Part shown: positions 47,261-58,669 of the stretch, piece after piece
Layout: every line of letters begins with the position of its first letter
Position numbering within the stretch: the stretch's first letter is position 1
Source: Pochonia chlamydosporia 170
Taxonomy: Eukaryota; Ascomycota; Sordariomycetes; Hypocreales; Clavicipitaceae
NCBI RefSeq assembly: GCF_001653235.2
Contig: NC_035792.1
Span: 3,224,001 to 3,288,000, forward strand
Length of the DNA: 64,000 nucleotides
Direction of reading: 5' to 3'
Program-made: the position numbers and the translations under genes
Notes under the pieces: model-generated
Database searches by the model: none
Seen by the model: the letters and a program-made list of their open reading frames with translations, nothing else
Told to the model about the DNA's origin: nothing

Positions 47261-47674
47261 GGAAGTCGGTTTGGGACGTAGTTTGCTTGGGGATTCAGTT
47301 GGACGGGTGAGTGTTGGGAGACTTTGGCAGATAATTATGACGGCCTCCAGAGAAGTTTGTAAGACTGTGATAGTTTACTTGATTCTGTGTTGTTAATTCT
47401 GTGGCTATCAATAGAGCTTTCAAGTGTTGTCTACTGTTTATGGAAGCCAATGTTGTACATATGTATGCCGCCTCCCACAGACGGCCAAATGGCGGGGCTC
47501 GATTCCTTCTAGCGCCAGCTGAGCTGAACAGGCATACAATCTGGCGTCTGGTTCATTCAATATTTCCATCCAGGCAGCCAATCTTGGACAATGACACAAC
47601 TACTTCTCAATACAATTTTGTTCTCTTGTCGCTTCTCTTCATCCTACAATGCACAGTAGCACTCTACAGTGAAA
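47261..47674. other. Spacer between NPC2 and SGNH-hydrolase gene
   Basis: About 410 bp containing the NPC2 3' end and the upstream region of the SGNH gene. Nothing else recognised. Confidence 0.6.
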
Positions 47675-48590
47675 ATGGATAAGAAAATCAACACATCGCG
47701 ATTCTACTTTGAATACAAAGGTCACCCCATACCCGACATCACCACCTTTTTCAACATCATCATCTCCCAAAGACCAAGGCAACCCATCATATATCTAGCC
47801 GGCGATTCATCCCTCGACAACAAGTACTGGCTGCCATCCAGCTCACCAAGCGGCAAATCTCTACCCGTTGCCGTTCCTGACATCTACAGGGCCGCGCTGG
47901 GGCGACCATTCCCCAAGGCAGATGTCGCATTCTGGCTGAACCACTTCCTTGGCCAAACAGCCACGACTCAATCTTGCCGTTGAAGCATCCCTACTACGGG
48001 AGAGAGATAGCCAACTCCTACAGCATGACGAATTTATCAGAGATCACATCCGCGCCGATGACTTTCTCATCGTCTCGGTCGGCGCAAATGACATCGCCAT
48101 GAGCCCCAATTTTTCTACCATCTGGCACATGCTTCTGCTTGCCTGGCTGACGCCGCTGTCTTCTATCCGCAGCGGCAGAGCATGGGCACTTCGGTATTTT
48201 GTCAACATGTTCAAGTCAAAGGTTGAGTTGTACATATCCAAGCTGGTCGAGAAGCATAAGCCCAAGGCCGTCGTCGTCTGTATGATCTACTTTCCTCTTG
48301 AGGCACAGGCAGCGAGGCAATCTAGTTGGGCGGACATTCCTCTCAGGGTTCTGGGATACAACACGTGGCCTGGGCGGTTGCAGGCGGCCATCGCCAAGAT
48401 GTATGAGCTTGCGACGAAGGAGATTGAGATTCCTGGGGTCAAGATCATTCCGTTTGCGCTGTTTGAGATTCTGGATGGGAAGGATGGCGGCGATTATGTC
48501 GAGAGGGTAGAGCCGAGTGTGGAAGGGGGTCGGAAGATGGCATCGCAACTGGCGGGAATTATTGGGCCGTTGATCGAAGAGGAGAAGTAG
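47675..48590 (+). pseudogene. SGNH-hydrolase-like protein gene with frameshift
   Basis: The coding sequence starts MDKKINTSRFYFEYKG and runs in one frame to FWLNHFLGQTATT, then stops at TGA 47981-47983. A second frame, shifted by +1 (equivalently -2), continues the same protein from about LNLAVEASLLRERD to GIIGPLIEEEK and a stop at 48590. The parts join into a ~300-residue SGNH/GDSL-like hydrolase. It has the GDSSLDN block with the nucleophile Ser and the SVGANDIA block (GxND). The C-terminal EPSVEGG replaces the canonical DxxH block. No GT..AG intron between the two frames preserves the conserved residues. It is therefore either a recently broken gene or a single sequencing/assembly indel near 47960-47980. 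The rest of the gene shows no further damage. Substrate unknown. Confidence 0.7.
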
Positions 48591-49357
48591 TTTATGTAGG
48601 TTTCGGGCTCTATGGGATGGGTATTTAGCGGTTTATGGAATCGGTATTGTAAGCGTTCGGAGCGAGTTCTTGATATTTTGATGTATTGTTTGATAAGAAG
48701 TACATTGGCTTATATTGAAGCACTTTCTTGCAAAGCACATTTGGAAATTTACCATAATACATCGGGAGGCTTGCTTAAAATGTGTAGCTGGTTAGCTTTG
48801 CTCTGCTATTGACATGACATGACAACGTTATCTATTGCTTGAAGTTAGGCTTCAGCTGACCGCATGCCTGACAGAGCCAACAACGTTGCATGTCTTAACA
48901 GTGAGGATCTTTCTTTGACAATATCTTGTCCGTCTGATGTGATGTGATCCTTGGTATGTAAGCTGCTTTAGCCTCAGAAAGGTCACCTCTTGACAAAGAC
49001 TGCAGCATTGGCCACAATGACCATATTAATACACTTTTGGTGGCCTGCAAGTGTTTTCTACATTTCCCTTCATCAAGTCAATGAATTCAATTCTTTTGCA
49101 AAATCCACCTGAATCTCGTCTGCATTTCGATGCAAGCTCAAGCAGTGGTGACACTATTGGTCGTCAAGCCAGGACCCACCTTTGAGAAAGAGCTTCTTGA
49201 CGTCGACCTCAAAATTGCCAACTCCACGCATTCAACGACTTCCAAGCACGCGCAACTGTGTTTGTCCAAGAAAATCGCCCGTCTTTCGTCCTCCCAACTC
49301 AACAACTATTCGCGTCCAAGGGAACAATCAACACATTTCGAACCAGGCACGCCCAAA
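48591..49357. other. 0.8 kb intergenic region (SGNH / WBP11)
   Basis: Holds the 3' region of the SGNH gene and the leader of the WBP11 gene. The open frame running into the WBP11 leader from about 49130 lacks recognisable coding content. Nothing else seen. Confidence 0.5.
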
Positions 49358-50217
49358 ATGCCAAAAGAAAAGGGCTACAATCCGGTGCAAGCTCAGCGCA
49401 AAGCAGACAAAGCCAAGGCAGTCAAGAAAGGTAACGTCCCCTCGTCAATCATACCATTCGATCGTCATTCTAACCTTCACGTACAGGCAGAGCAGAAGCT
49501 CAAGAAAGACGCAACGAGAAATTTGCACGCAAAAACCCAGACCGAATCCAGAAGCAGATCGATGACCTGAAGAAAATCGCTGCCGGCGGCGGCAAGCTCT
49601 CCCAACATGAGGAGCAGCTGCTGGAAGGACTCGAGAAAGAAATCAAGCTCATTAGAAAGGCGAGGGAAAACTTAGGCGAGCGTGCACCATCATTCAATCG
49701 CGGTGGCAGACGAGATGGGGACTCGGGCGTCCTGGGGAAACGGCGACGGAATTCTGCTGGTTCGAGTACCGACGAGGATGTATCAGACGAAGTGCGGAAG
49801 ATCCCCATGCCCAGAGATACACCGCCCCCGATCCCCAAGGAAGTGCTGGATCAGTGGTACGCGAAACGACGAGCACGACGGAACCCGAATGCCGATGCGA
49901 TGCGTGCAGATGCAGAGAACAAGGAGAAGACTCCCAAGACGGAAGCTCCCCCTGCTCCAGTTCAGACTGTATACGAAGCGAAACCCGTCTTGCGGGATCT
50001 TCGACAAGAAGCTGTCTCTGCGTTTGTGCCGGCTGCTGTGCAGAAGAAACTGAACAAAGGTCGTGGACAGGCTGGCCTAATAGAACCTGAGGAGGCGGAT
50101 CGATTGGAGAAAGAAGGCTATTTGAAATCCGCAAACGACGAGGCTAGCACTACGGAGAGTACCCAGCAGATATCCATGACCGCAACCGTGGAAGACGTTG
50201 AAGATGACGACGAGTAA
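49358..50217 (+). CDS. WW-domain-binding protein 11-like splicing factor
   Basis: Two exons (49358..49430, 49487..50217), 267 residues. It starts MPKEKGYNPVQAQRKADKAK, the hallmark of the Wbp11/ELF5/Saf1 N-terminal domain. That domain continues across the intron as KKGRAEAQERRNEKFARKNP and DRIQKQIDDLKKIAAGG. A later basic/proline segment (RDTPPPIPKEVLDQWYAKRR) and an acidic C-terminus (EDVEDDDE) complete it. Human WBP11 is a nuclear, spliceosome-associated protein that binds PQBP1 through proline-rich segments; the fungal protein is shorter and keeps mainly the N-terminal domain and one proline motif. A nuclear role in pre-mRNA splicing is inferred. The ATG is well placed (cccaaaATGCC) and the intron of 56 nt has a GTAACG donor. 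Confidence 0.87.
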
Positions 50218-51820
50218 CTGGGATGTGTACACAAGCACGAAGTGAATAATCATCGAGGTGCCTATATTCACCAAGGACCAAGACTTAACTCGCATTTCAG
50301 GAGGTTATCAACCGACATTTTTCACGGGAACCACGACATGGTCATCAATAATCTACCTTCAGACCGGCCCTAAGAGGACGCGAAATCAGCTGCATATGAT
50401 GACTCTGATTCGCACAAGCCTTTCGCTCTCGGCTTGTGTCAAATTTGCCCTCAAAGATCAAGAATGCGACTTATGAACACGATCTTTGGGTCTACGGCAT
50501 TTTCTCTTTAGCCGAGGCGCCCAATGCATCTCACTGGTACCCGATTCTGCGTGGTATCACGCACCAGGAGTACATTCCGTGTGCGACCCAGTCGAAAATT
50601 CATCTACGCAACAAATAATTGGCGAGCTTATCAACCGGAGTAATTTTGATGGAGGAATACCGTCGTGTTCTTCGGATGAACGTGCGTTGAGCTGATCAAC
50701 GACACGGACGAATTGGGATGCTCTTCTCGAAAGTGTCACATGTTACATCGCCTTCGCAAAACCAGACCGGCTGCAAGCATCCTGCTGCTTAATACCAAGG
50801 CTTTTGGTCCATCACAGTTGAGCCACTTACGAGGGCACTTGAAACCAACGCCATATGCATCGGAATTCCTCCTCCGTCAGTGGGCTCCACCGGCCTTGGC
50901 ACCTTGTCTGTTCATCGACTTTTCAATGCGAGGTGGTCAATTGAGGAGAGATGCCCTTCTGAGATAAAGTCAACGGTGTTTTGATAGAGTTTGGTTCGCT
51001 CATACCGAGGCTCATTCTCATCTCGGTGCTGCAGATGAGCAATTCGGGATGAGACTTGCACAACTAGACATTATAAATCAGCAATTATAAATATGTATTC
51101 TGCGCCTGCACTGCAACTCGACGCGTATTTGACAATCCTTCGGGCCATTCTAGATGAGGGAATCAAGACTGACAATCTGAGCAAACATTTTGATGGTTTG
51201 ATGAGTCAAATCAACATGAAGACGGAGCTCGGCTTCGGTGCTCGCTTCACACTGTTGTGTCGTCGCCTCGACACTCACTAGGCCATGGATGTCGTTAAAT
51301 GTGATCCCATGGCCTCCACAGCAGCCACGAGCGAGCATCTCCCGACTGGTTGGGCATCAAACAACTACAGCAGAAAGAGCCGCTGGTAGCCAAAAGGATT
51401 TATGAAAACGGAGCTAAACCCGGACACCATCCACGCATCAAGCCGGGAATGGCGTTCAACGGCAGGCAATGAAGGCCTCAAGTGGATTCAATGCCCCCAC
51501 ACAATCAATCATTGATGATTGAGTTTGGTCGCTTTCCGCGCCGACCGCCGGCCGGGGTTTTGAAAAATCAATGATGCCTCCCTCCCACTAGCCAGGTCAG
51601 TTACTAATGAGAAATGTCATTTTTTCCCTCTGACCAGAACCTTTTAATACTTGAGTCCCGCCTGTTTGTAGAAGGCACTTTTCTGAAACTGTGAACAACC
51701 TATATTCTTGGCATCCCTACCCTGATTTTATGCATACCAAAGAGACATAAAAACATCAAGAGAGAACCCTCTTCCAGACAGTGAGTTTACCGTTTTACGT
51801 AACCGTCGAAGGACGCAATT
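50218..51820. other. 1.6 kb intergenic region before the MFS gene
   Basis: No supportable gene. Several short open frames without domains. The last 150 bp form the presumed leader of the transporter gene. Confidence 0.5.
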
Positions 51821-53298
51821 ATGGACCTTTACCAGGTAAACTCGCGAGTACTCCACGACGATGAAGTGAGCCGCGCTGTGGAAAATGCCGGCCAGGACGG
51901 TATCAACAATGATGGAGCCGAGACCAAGGGGAACAGCAACAACAACAACAGCAACCTGGAGAAACAGCCCACCGCTGTTTCCAGCGCATCTTATGAAGAG
52001 ACCTTTCCCGAAGGAGGAACACAAGCGTGGCTGGTGGTGCTCGGCGCCTGGTTTGCCTTGATGTCAGCTCTGGGTTTGATGAATACCATTGCTATTTTCC
52101 AAGCATACACACTCAGCCACCAGTTGAAGGGCCAGAGCGAAGGCACCGTCGGTTGGGTCTTTTCCATCTACACCTTTCTTGCCTTCTTTTGCGGTGTCTA
52201 TATTGGACCCGTGTTTGACAAGTATGGCCCTCGGTGGCTGGTCATTGCTGGATGCATCACAACCGTTACTGGAGTTGTGTGCATGAGCTTCTGCACCGGT
52301 AAGTTGTCACGAGCTAGAGACATACTCTGCAATATTGTATCTGCGCAATCTTTGTATGTAAGTGTTTACTAATCGAACACACTTTAGAACTATGGCACTT
52401 CATCCTCTCTTTCGGCATCCTCTGTGGTGTCGGCACCTCACTACTCTTCACGCCGTGCATTGCCGCCGTGGGACATTGGTTCCGTAAGCGTCGAGGTTTT
52501 GCTACGGGAATGGCCTCTACAGCCGGAGGTATAGGCGGCATTATCTTCCCGCTCATGCTCACAGCACTCTTCGACCAGATTGGCTACGGCTGGGCAACTC
52601 GCGTTCTGGCTCTCGTCTGTCTTTTCGGCGGCGTCATTGGCATTCTGCTTGTCCGATCTCGACTCCCCCCTGCACCTAATGCCACTGCGCACCCCGACTT
52701 TCGCATCTTCAAGCAAGTTCCATATACCCTCACAGCAATTGGTATCTTCTTGCTTGAATTCTCGCTCTTCATCCCCCTGGCATACATCTCGACATACGCA
52801 CAGCACAAGGGGTTCAGCGAGCAATTTGCCTTCCACCTCCTCCCTATTATGAATGCGGGATCTGTGGTTGGACGAGCTCTTCCAGGTTACTACGCAGACG
52901 TTGTGGGCCCGTTCAACGTGTGCATGTTCTCCGTGGTTCTCTCGCTGGTTGCATGCCTGTGCGTTTGGCTTCCCCTGGGACAAACGGCAGCAGGTATAAT
53001 CGTCTTTTCGATCCTCTTTGGCTTTGGCAGCGGCACGAGCATCGCCATTGCTCCGGTGTGTATCGGGCGGATGTGCAAGACGCAGCAATATGGTCGATAT
53101 TACGCCACGACTTACACGGTCGTATCGTTTGCGTGCCTTATTGGCATTCCTATCGCTGGAAGTATTGTCGGCGCCAGTGGTGGCGAGTACAAGAATCTTA
53201 TTATTTTCACGGGGTCTATTTACATTGGCTCTCTGGTGTTTTTGATGGCGGCTAAGGTGAGCCAGCTTGGTTTGAAGGGCTGGCTGGGGGCCTACTGA
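51821..53298 (+). CDS. MFS transporter, monocarboxylate-porter (MCH) type
   Basis: Two exons (51821..52298, 52388..53298), 462 residues. A hydrophilic N-terminus of about 60 residues ends in FPEGGTQAWLVVLGAW, the entry motif of fungal MCH-like proteins. About 12 hydrophobic segments follow. FDKYGPRW after TM2 is the motif-A-like loop, and CIAAVGHWFRKRRGFATGMA sits at the TM4/TM5 loop. HPDFRIFKQVPYTL and an FGFGSGTSIAIAPVC block lie in the C-terminal half. The family exports or imports monocarboxylates, riboflavin or other organic acids at plasma or vacuolar membranes; substrates of individual fungal members cannot be read from sequence. It is convergent with the phosphopantothenate-cysteine ligase gene. 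Confidence 0.88.
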
Positions 53299-53732
53299 GA
53301 CGACAAGGTGTTGAGCAGTTTAACCGCTGGCCCTTGACCTTCATGATGCAAGGATGACTTCCACGGTTGGCTCTCGAGGTGTGAGCGTCTCTTGATTGAA
53401 AAGTTTGTTATCTTTATTTCAGTATACGCGAGGGAGCATTTTGGCGTTTGGTTCTGAATTTAGGCATTGCTCTGGAGTATCAATGATTCATGGCAGTGCG
53501 TAGCACATTAACGAAAATACCCAAAAGTAGATATGATGAACAAAACTTGAATATAATTTTATAAATGCTGCAAATCTCATCCCGGACCGCAGACCCATGC
53601 CATTCTGTACTCATCTCACAGATCGAAGACCCTCTTTCAAAACAACTCAGATCCTCCCGCACCATTCATCATGTCTATGCAATATATCCATATATATACA
53701 AATCTCAAAATATCCCTCACGGTATACAAAAT
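53299..53732. other. Convergent 3' region (MFS / PPC ligase)
   Basis: About 430 bp between two convergent stop codons, AT-rich near 53500-53700 and with no gene. Confidence 0.6.
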
Positions 53733-54833
53733 CTACCTCCCAATATGCACATCATGCAGCTCCGCCACCGCGGGAATAATCAACTCCTCAATCTCCGTCG
53801 CCGGATCCTCCCTCGGCAACTCCTCCGCCCTCAACGGCCGTCCCTCCGCGTCCCCCCAGCCCGTCTCGCCGCCTTTCCGCATCGACGCCGGCGGCGGCAC
53901 GCGCAGCCAGTTATCCTCCCGCCCGGGACTCACAAACACAACCTCCCACTTGCGCGTGGACAGCAAATTCCCAATAACAAGATGGTGCTGGTACCTGTCC
54001 AGCGAATACCGCGCCTTGTGTACCAGGATCCTGGGATCCGTCTCCAACTTATACGAGACGATCATGCCCTGGGGCGCCCACCCGTCCACGAGATTCTTGA
54101 GAAACTTGGGCACAGGATCCAGGTCGATGACTAGGCGTTTCGACCTCGGCACCCGTGGCGACGCATCAAAGTTATCAAACTCCTCATCCTCAGAGCCCTG
54201 CTTCTGCGCATCTCCCGCAAACCCCTTCACCGCATCCGTACTCTGGATTTTATGCTCGGCCATCCTCTCGGGTGGAACAAAGAAATCCGACACCGCAGCC
54301 GCCAAATACAACAACCCCTTCCTGCCCAACGGCCTCATCAGCCTAGAAATCGCCCTCAACTCATGCAGATAATCGCCAATCGTAACAAACGGAATCATGA
54401 GCAGCATCTCCGCCTCCTTCGCTCTCCGATACCGCCTCAGCACATCCCTCACCTTCGCGGAGTCATGGCCCTCCCGCCAGCCTACATTCCCGTCAGGGCC
54501 CTCGCTCAGAAAATCGAGAAAGCAGTCCTTGGAGTGCGAAAAGTGCCGCGAGTAGGGCAGAAGGCTGAACTGGCGGTGCAGGAATATGACCGCGTACCCG
54601 GCCTGGAGGAAGTACTCTGCCGAGGTGGCGCCGCGGGTGCCGGCGGAGAAGTTGTCGATGAAGCGGACGGTTTGCTTTTCGAGGGGGACGGTGGTGCCGC
54701 CGGAGGTGATGAGGACGACGCGCCGGTTGGCGAGGGCGTGGGTGTTGATGAAGGATGAGGCGAGGGTTGTGTGTTCGGGGAGGGATCGCGGGGGAGGATT
54801 GCTGGAGAAGTAGGCGTCTTCTTCGGAAGACAT
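53733..54833 (-). CDS. cab2: Phosphopantothenate-cysteine ligase (CoA biosynthesis)
   Basis: Single exon, 366 residues. The ATG at 54833 opens MSSEEDAYFSSNPPPRSLPE. The open frame continues upstream without matching the family. The nucleotide-binding block VVLITSGGTTVPLE is followed by VRFIDNFSAGTRGA, the signature of eukaryotic PPC synthetase. LYLAAAVSDFFVP and LVIDLDPVPKFLKNLV carry further conserved residues, followed by MIVSYKLETDP. The enzyme uses a nucleoside triphosphate to couple 4'-phosphopantothenate to L-cysteine, the second step from pantothenate-phosphate to coenzyme A. Yeast Cab2 is the orthologue. A Glu/Asp-rich insertion (residues about 237-250) separates the two halves. It sits beside a putative acetyl-CoA transporter on the same strand, 1 kb away. 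Confidence 0.93.
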   Translation of the reverse strand: MSSEEDAYFSSNPPPRSLPEHTTLASSFINTHALANRRVVLITSGGTTVPLEKQTVRFIDNFSAGTRGATSAEYFLQAGYAVIFLHRQFSLLPYSRHFSHSKDCFLDFLSEGPDGNVGWREGHDSAKVRDVLRRYRRAKEAEMLLMIPFVTIGDYLHELRAISRLMRPLGRKGLLYLAAAVSDFFVPPERMAEHKIQSTDAVKGFAGDAQKQGSEDEEFDNFDASPRVPRSKRLVIDLDPVPKFLKNLVDGWAPQGMIVSYKLETDPRILVHKARYSLDRYQHHLVIGNLLSTRKWEVVFVSPGREDNWLRVPPPASMRKGGETGWGDAEGRPLRAEELPREDPATEIEELIIPAVAELHDVHIGR

Positions 54834-55827
54834 TGTGGGGGAGATGGGGTGGTGAATGAGTGAGTGTGAGTGAGTGTGGGAAGTGTGAAGATCGTTTGGG
54901 ACGAGGTTGGGGATTGGTTCGTCGGGGTTTTGTGTTGTGACTTCTTGGTTATATAGCTTGGCTGTGCTCACAACTACGAAGCAGCTTACATCCCGGATGC
55001 CGGGTCTGGGAATGGGTCTGCGTCTGTCTGCGTCTGTTTGGTGGGGTTCACGTTGTGACGATGGTGGTACAAATACATTTGATGGATTACAATCACTGGC
55101 GAGTATTAATGAGCTGTGAATAAATAAACATATCATACGCAAAGATGAAATTGAATCTGAAAGCATGAGATAAAGTGACGTTTATCGTCAAACTCGTCAT
55201 TTCTTAAATCGCACCCCCATCCATCCATCCATCCATCCCCACCAATGACCATGCCGACTTCATTTATTTCCAATGTTCCATTTGCCTCGGCTTGTGCTCC
55301 CTTCCCCAGCCGGACTCCTTATGTCAACGGTGGTGGGACAATTTTTTTTTTTTTTCATCAACGGTGCAGGGTCCAGCTTGGCATCTGCATTGCATTCGTG
55401 GCTTTGGCTGTGCTCCTTGTTCCTTGTCCTGGTTGCGCAGAAATGTTGCATGGGGGTGATCAAACTCTGGGCCGATGAGCCGAAACGTGGCCGGGTTTGT
55501 GTCCGTGGCGTATCCTTCAACTTCGATGACATATCCCCAATCCTTTCACTTACCCTTCATCATAGTCTACAGAGTTAAAGTTACAGAGTGCCATCTTTTA
55601 TTTAAATCTACGTGCATAAACGAACCACTGGCTTACTCCCTCACTGCATTGACATCAACGCCACCTGCAGTTCACAGCCCACAATGCCATCATTTCATGC
55701 TTCAATGCTTCTAATTCTTCGTTATATAGCCTCTACATAAATACATACATTCTTCTTTTAACGCAGCAAGTAGGATAATACATAAAATGTGTCAATCAAG
55801 GGATCGCTCCATACAGTATCCCCCTTC
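54834..55827. other. 1 kb region between PPC ligase and acetyl-CoA transporter
   Basis: Contains the PPC-ligase upstream region and the transporter 3' region. CATC microsatellite at about 55217-55236 and a T run near 55342-55355. No gene recognised. Confidence 0.5.
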
Positions 55828-57616
55828 CTATCGCTTGTCGCTCGATGGGCCAAGTCTCCATGCTCGTAGAGGCAAGCTCTGCAAATGGAGCACCTTGGGC
55901 TTAATGTACCACAAGAACGTGGCAATTCCAAACGCAACACATAACATGTTGACCATGTAGTATCCATCTCGACTCATGTCGCATGTGCCGCCACCTTTCT
56001 CACATCTCTCCTTCTCTGCTTGAACTGCGCAGGAGAATGCCTCCGTGATGATAGGTCCCTTCAACTTGGATGTGTCGGCATTGAGCGTAGGGCGGCAAGT
56101 AGCTACCGTAAACGAGTCGACCAGCTTTAACACAAAGTATCGAGGGAATGTACCGCCCAGATTGGAAACACTATACATGGTTAGCTTCAATTCATACACA
56201 AACAAACAAACAAACTTCGGAAGTCCACTGCACTTACGTTGCGAGTAACGTCATATATGTGCCGCCAATAACAGGGTCCGAGACCTTAGCATGGAAGGCA
56301 GAAACGGCAACAAACATGACAGTGTTGGTAAACGTCGACAAGAGATGCTCCGAAATCACCACAAGCATATACCACAGCGTAACGCCATTGCTAGGAAATA
56401 TGGCCACCGTGATTTGTGCAAACATAGCCGCACCCAATCGACCAATGAATCCCCAACACCACAGACGCATAGGCGTATACTTTTGCGACCACATGCCCGC
56501 ATAGTACCCCAAGCCAATCTCAAAGGGAAAGTCGATGAGCACAGTAAGAGCCATGTTGTCCTTGCCGAAACCCTTGTCCAACAGCTTCAGATTTGTGACT
56601 CCGTCATTGGCCTGAAAGCCAATCTTGGCAATGAGATGCACAATGATGATTGTCTGGACATTCTTCAACTTCAAGATACCCCACATGATCCGGTAAACGT
56701 CCCATACGCCATCTTCGTTCTGTGACTTTTCCTCCCGCTTCAAGAAACCGAGTCCAATCGTAACAATAATGTAGGACCAGCCCCAGAAAGTCAAGTATCC
56801 TCCCAAAGTAACCAGTCCCTCTTCCGAAGGAACAGATCGGAACCATTTGTTGGCAAAATCGCTGGCGTTCAAGGCCAAGAAAACAGTGTACGACATGAAG
56901 TGTCCGGCAGTCAGGCCGACAGTCTGAGCAGTAGATGCATAAGACACATTTGCTGGCGTGAGCAGTGTCAGAGCCCAACCATCCACCGCAATGTCTTGCG
57001 TCGCACACATCAATACCAAAAAGAACCACCACATCATGAACCCCCAGACGGTAGGACCAGCTGGCTTGCCCATTGTTTCCATCATCTTCTCGACATGCGA
57101 CCCGAGCCAAAGCATGCTGAAGCCGGAAAGGAACTGAATGGGCACAATCCAAGTCTTGCGCCGACCAATCTTGGGGCTCCAAACCGCGTCCACAAACGGA
57201 CTCCAAAATAGCTTCAGAGAGTAGGGATATGAAGCCAAGCTAAAAATACCAATCTCCCCATATGACATGTGATTCTTCAACAAGAAGGGAACCGATCCCA
57301 TGGCAAGACCCATGGGAATTCCCTGAAGAAAGTATAAAAGCACAAGCAACAAGAAATTCCGTTGATCCTGTCTTGGAAGCTCAAAAAATCCATGATTGCT
57401 CGCGGTTGGTGTCTTCGGGACAGGTTCGTCAAGCGAAAAGTCCTCCCGAGAGATGTAGTTGCCCGTAACGCTCTCCGAAGTGTCAAGGTTGTTGGCGCCT
57501 TTGCGCCGCATTTCCACGCCGTTACTCATGTTGCCGTTGGCATGCTTTTCTTTCAAAGAAAGAGGAGCCGGCCGTTGAGATGATGGCGACTTCGGTCGTC
57601 TCGCTCTGGCACCCAT
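55828..57616 (-). CDS. Acetyl-CoA transporter, SLC33A1/AT-1 family
   Basis: Two exons (56238..57616, 55828..56170), 573 residues. Start ATG gives MGARARRPKSPSS. A hydrophilic N-terminus of about 80 residues precedes many membrane segments. FLLLVLLYFLQGIPMGLAMG and YPYSLKLFWSPFVDAVW are conserved AT-1 blocks, as are CATQDIAVDGWALTLL, IGFQANDGVTNLKLLDKGFG, and in exon 2 SNLGGTFPRYFVLKLVDSF. Human SLC33A1 imports cytosolic acetyl-CoA into the ER lumen for lysine and sialic-acid acetylation. The yeast homologue is YBR220C. The membrane and precise function in fungi are not well established. The splice junction (AC|T) restores MTLLATVSNLGG. It is divergent from the CENP-O gene. Confidence 0.92.
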
Positions 57617-58669
57617 AGGCAGTGTATCTGTGGGATCTTGGATGTAGGTATGCGTGTCGATTTATGCGTCAGCCCCGTTATGCAAGGGGGTTTCGTTGAA
57701 GCCAAGCGAATGCAGCTGTATGTCTTCTACAGCCTAATACGTTGTATTATGTAACCTAACAACTTGGAGGATCGGTGTGTTGTTTTTATATCGGTAGGAT
57801 TCGCAGATGTTGATGATGCGCCAGGGTAAAGCGATGTCGAGGTATTTGTCTTAGGTTTTTGCAGGTTGTATGAAGGAGGGAAACACTAAAACCGTTAAAC
57901 AACCTTTGGAGCAATAATATTTCGGATCGTCGGCCGAGATCCAGTAAACCAAAAGAGCGTGGGGTGTCGCGCCAAACGAGACGTCGTGGTGTTGGTGCAA
58001 AGCAACCGTGGCCTCAAGGGCTTATTACAAATGGAGACTAGAGGAGTGGCGAAAATGCCTGGAAGCAATTGATGTCAAGTGAATGCGACGAAAGAACTCA
58101 GGATAAAGGTCGGAAAGCGAAGACAGGTGGAGGATCTGAGATGATGGTCCGTTCAACGGCAGCCCAATAACGACCCGGGGACGAGGGTCAATGGCTGTCG
58201 CGAAGGTAGAGGACCAAGACGAAGAGGAAGTCGAGTCGAAACAAAAGGGACACTTCACGATCTCGTGTCCTTGGGCTACCTACCAGACCAATGCGGGCGG
58301 GCAGGTGCGACTAGCCTGCAAAAGTCAGTGGACCCTGCCTTTGTGCATCGAGGCTCGGGTTGGCTGCTCACCTTTCACCATTGGGGCCTTGGCGGCCTGT
58401 CGATTGCCTCTTTCAGGCCTGATGGGCCAAATTTAGGATCGGAAGAATAGAAATTGCGTGGCCATCAGGGGTGAAATGCCCCCAAATACATGAACTATTG
58501 TGGGGACTGTGCAGGCTGCACTCTCTGGATCACACCAAGTTGAAATGTTAACTGTTGTCTTATCGCGACCATTGACGCGTGAGTCTCATTCAGCGTCAAC
58601 AAATCTCATCTCATCGGCCATCAACCCACAACCATTTAATCGCCAGTCAAAGGACCTGTGGCACCCACA
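57617..58669. other. 1.1 kb divergent promoter region (AT-1 / CENP-O)
   Basis: Shared upstream region of two genes on opposite strands. No repeat, tRNA or supportable open frame. Confidence 0.55.

Noticed and set aside
47488..47512. tRNA-like CTCGATTCC word between NPC2 and SGNH
   Set aside because: No cloverleaf arms; isolated word.
47940..47985. An intron joining the two SGNH frames
   Set aside because: The only GT..AG pair nearby gives a 37-nt intron and removes the conserved VAFWLNHFLG residues; frameshift is the simpler reading.
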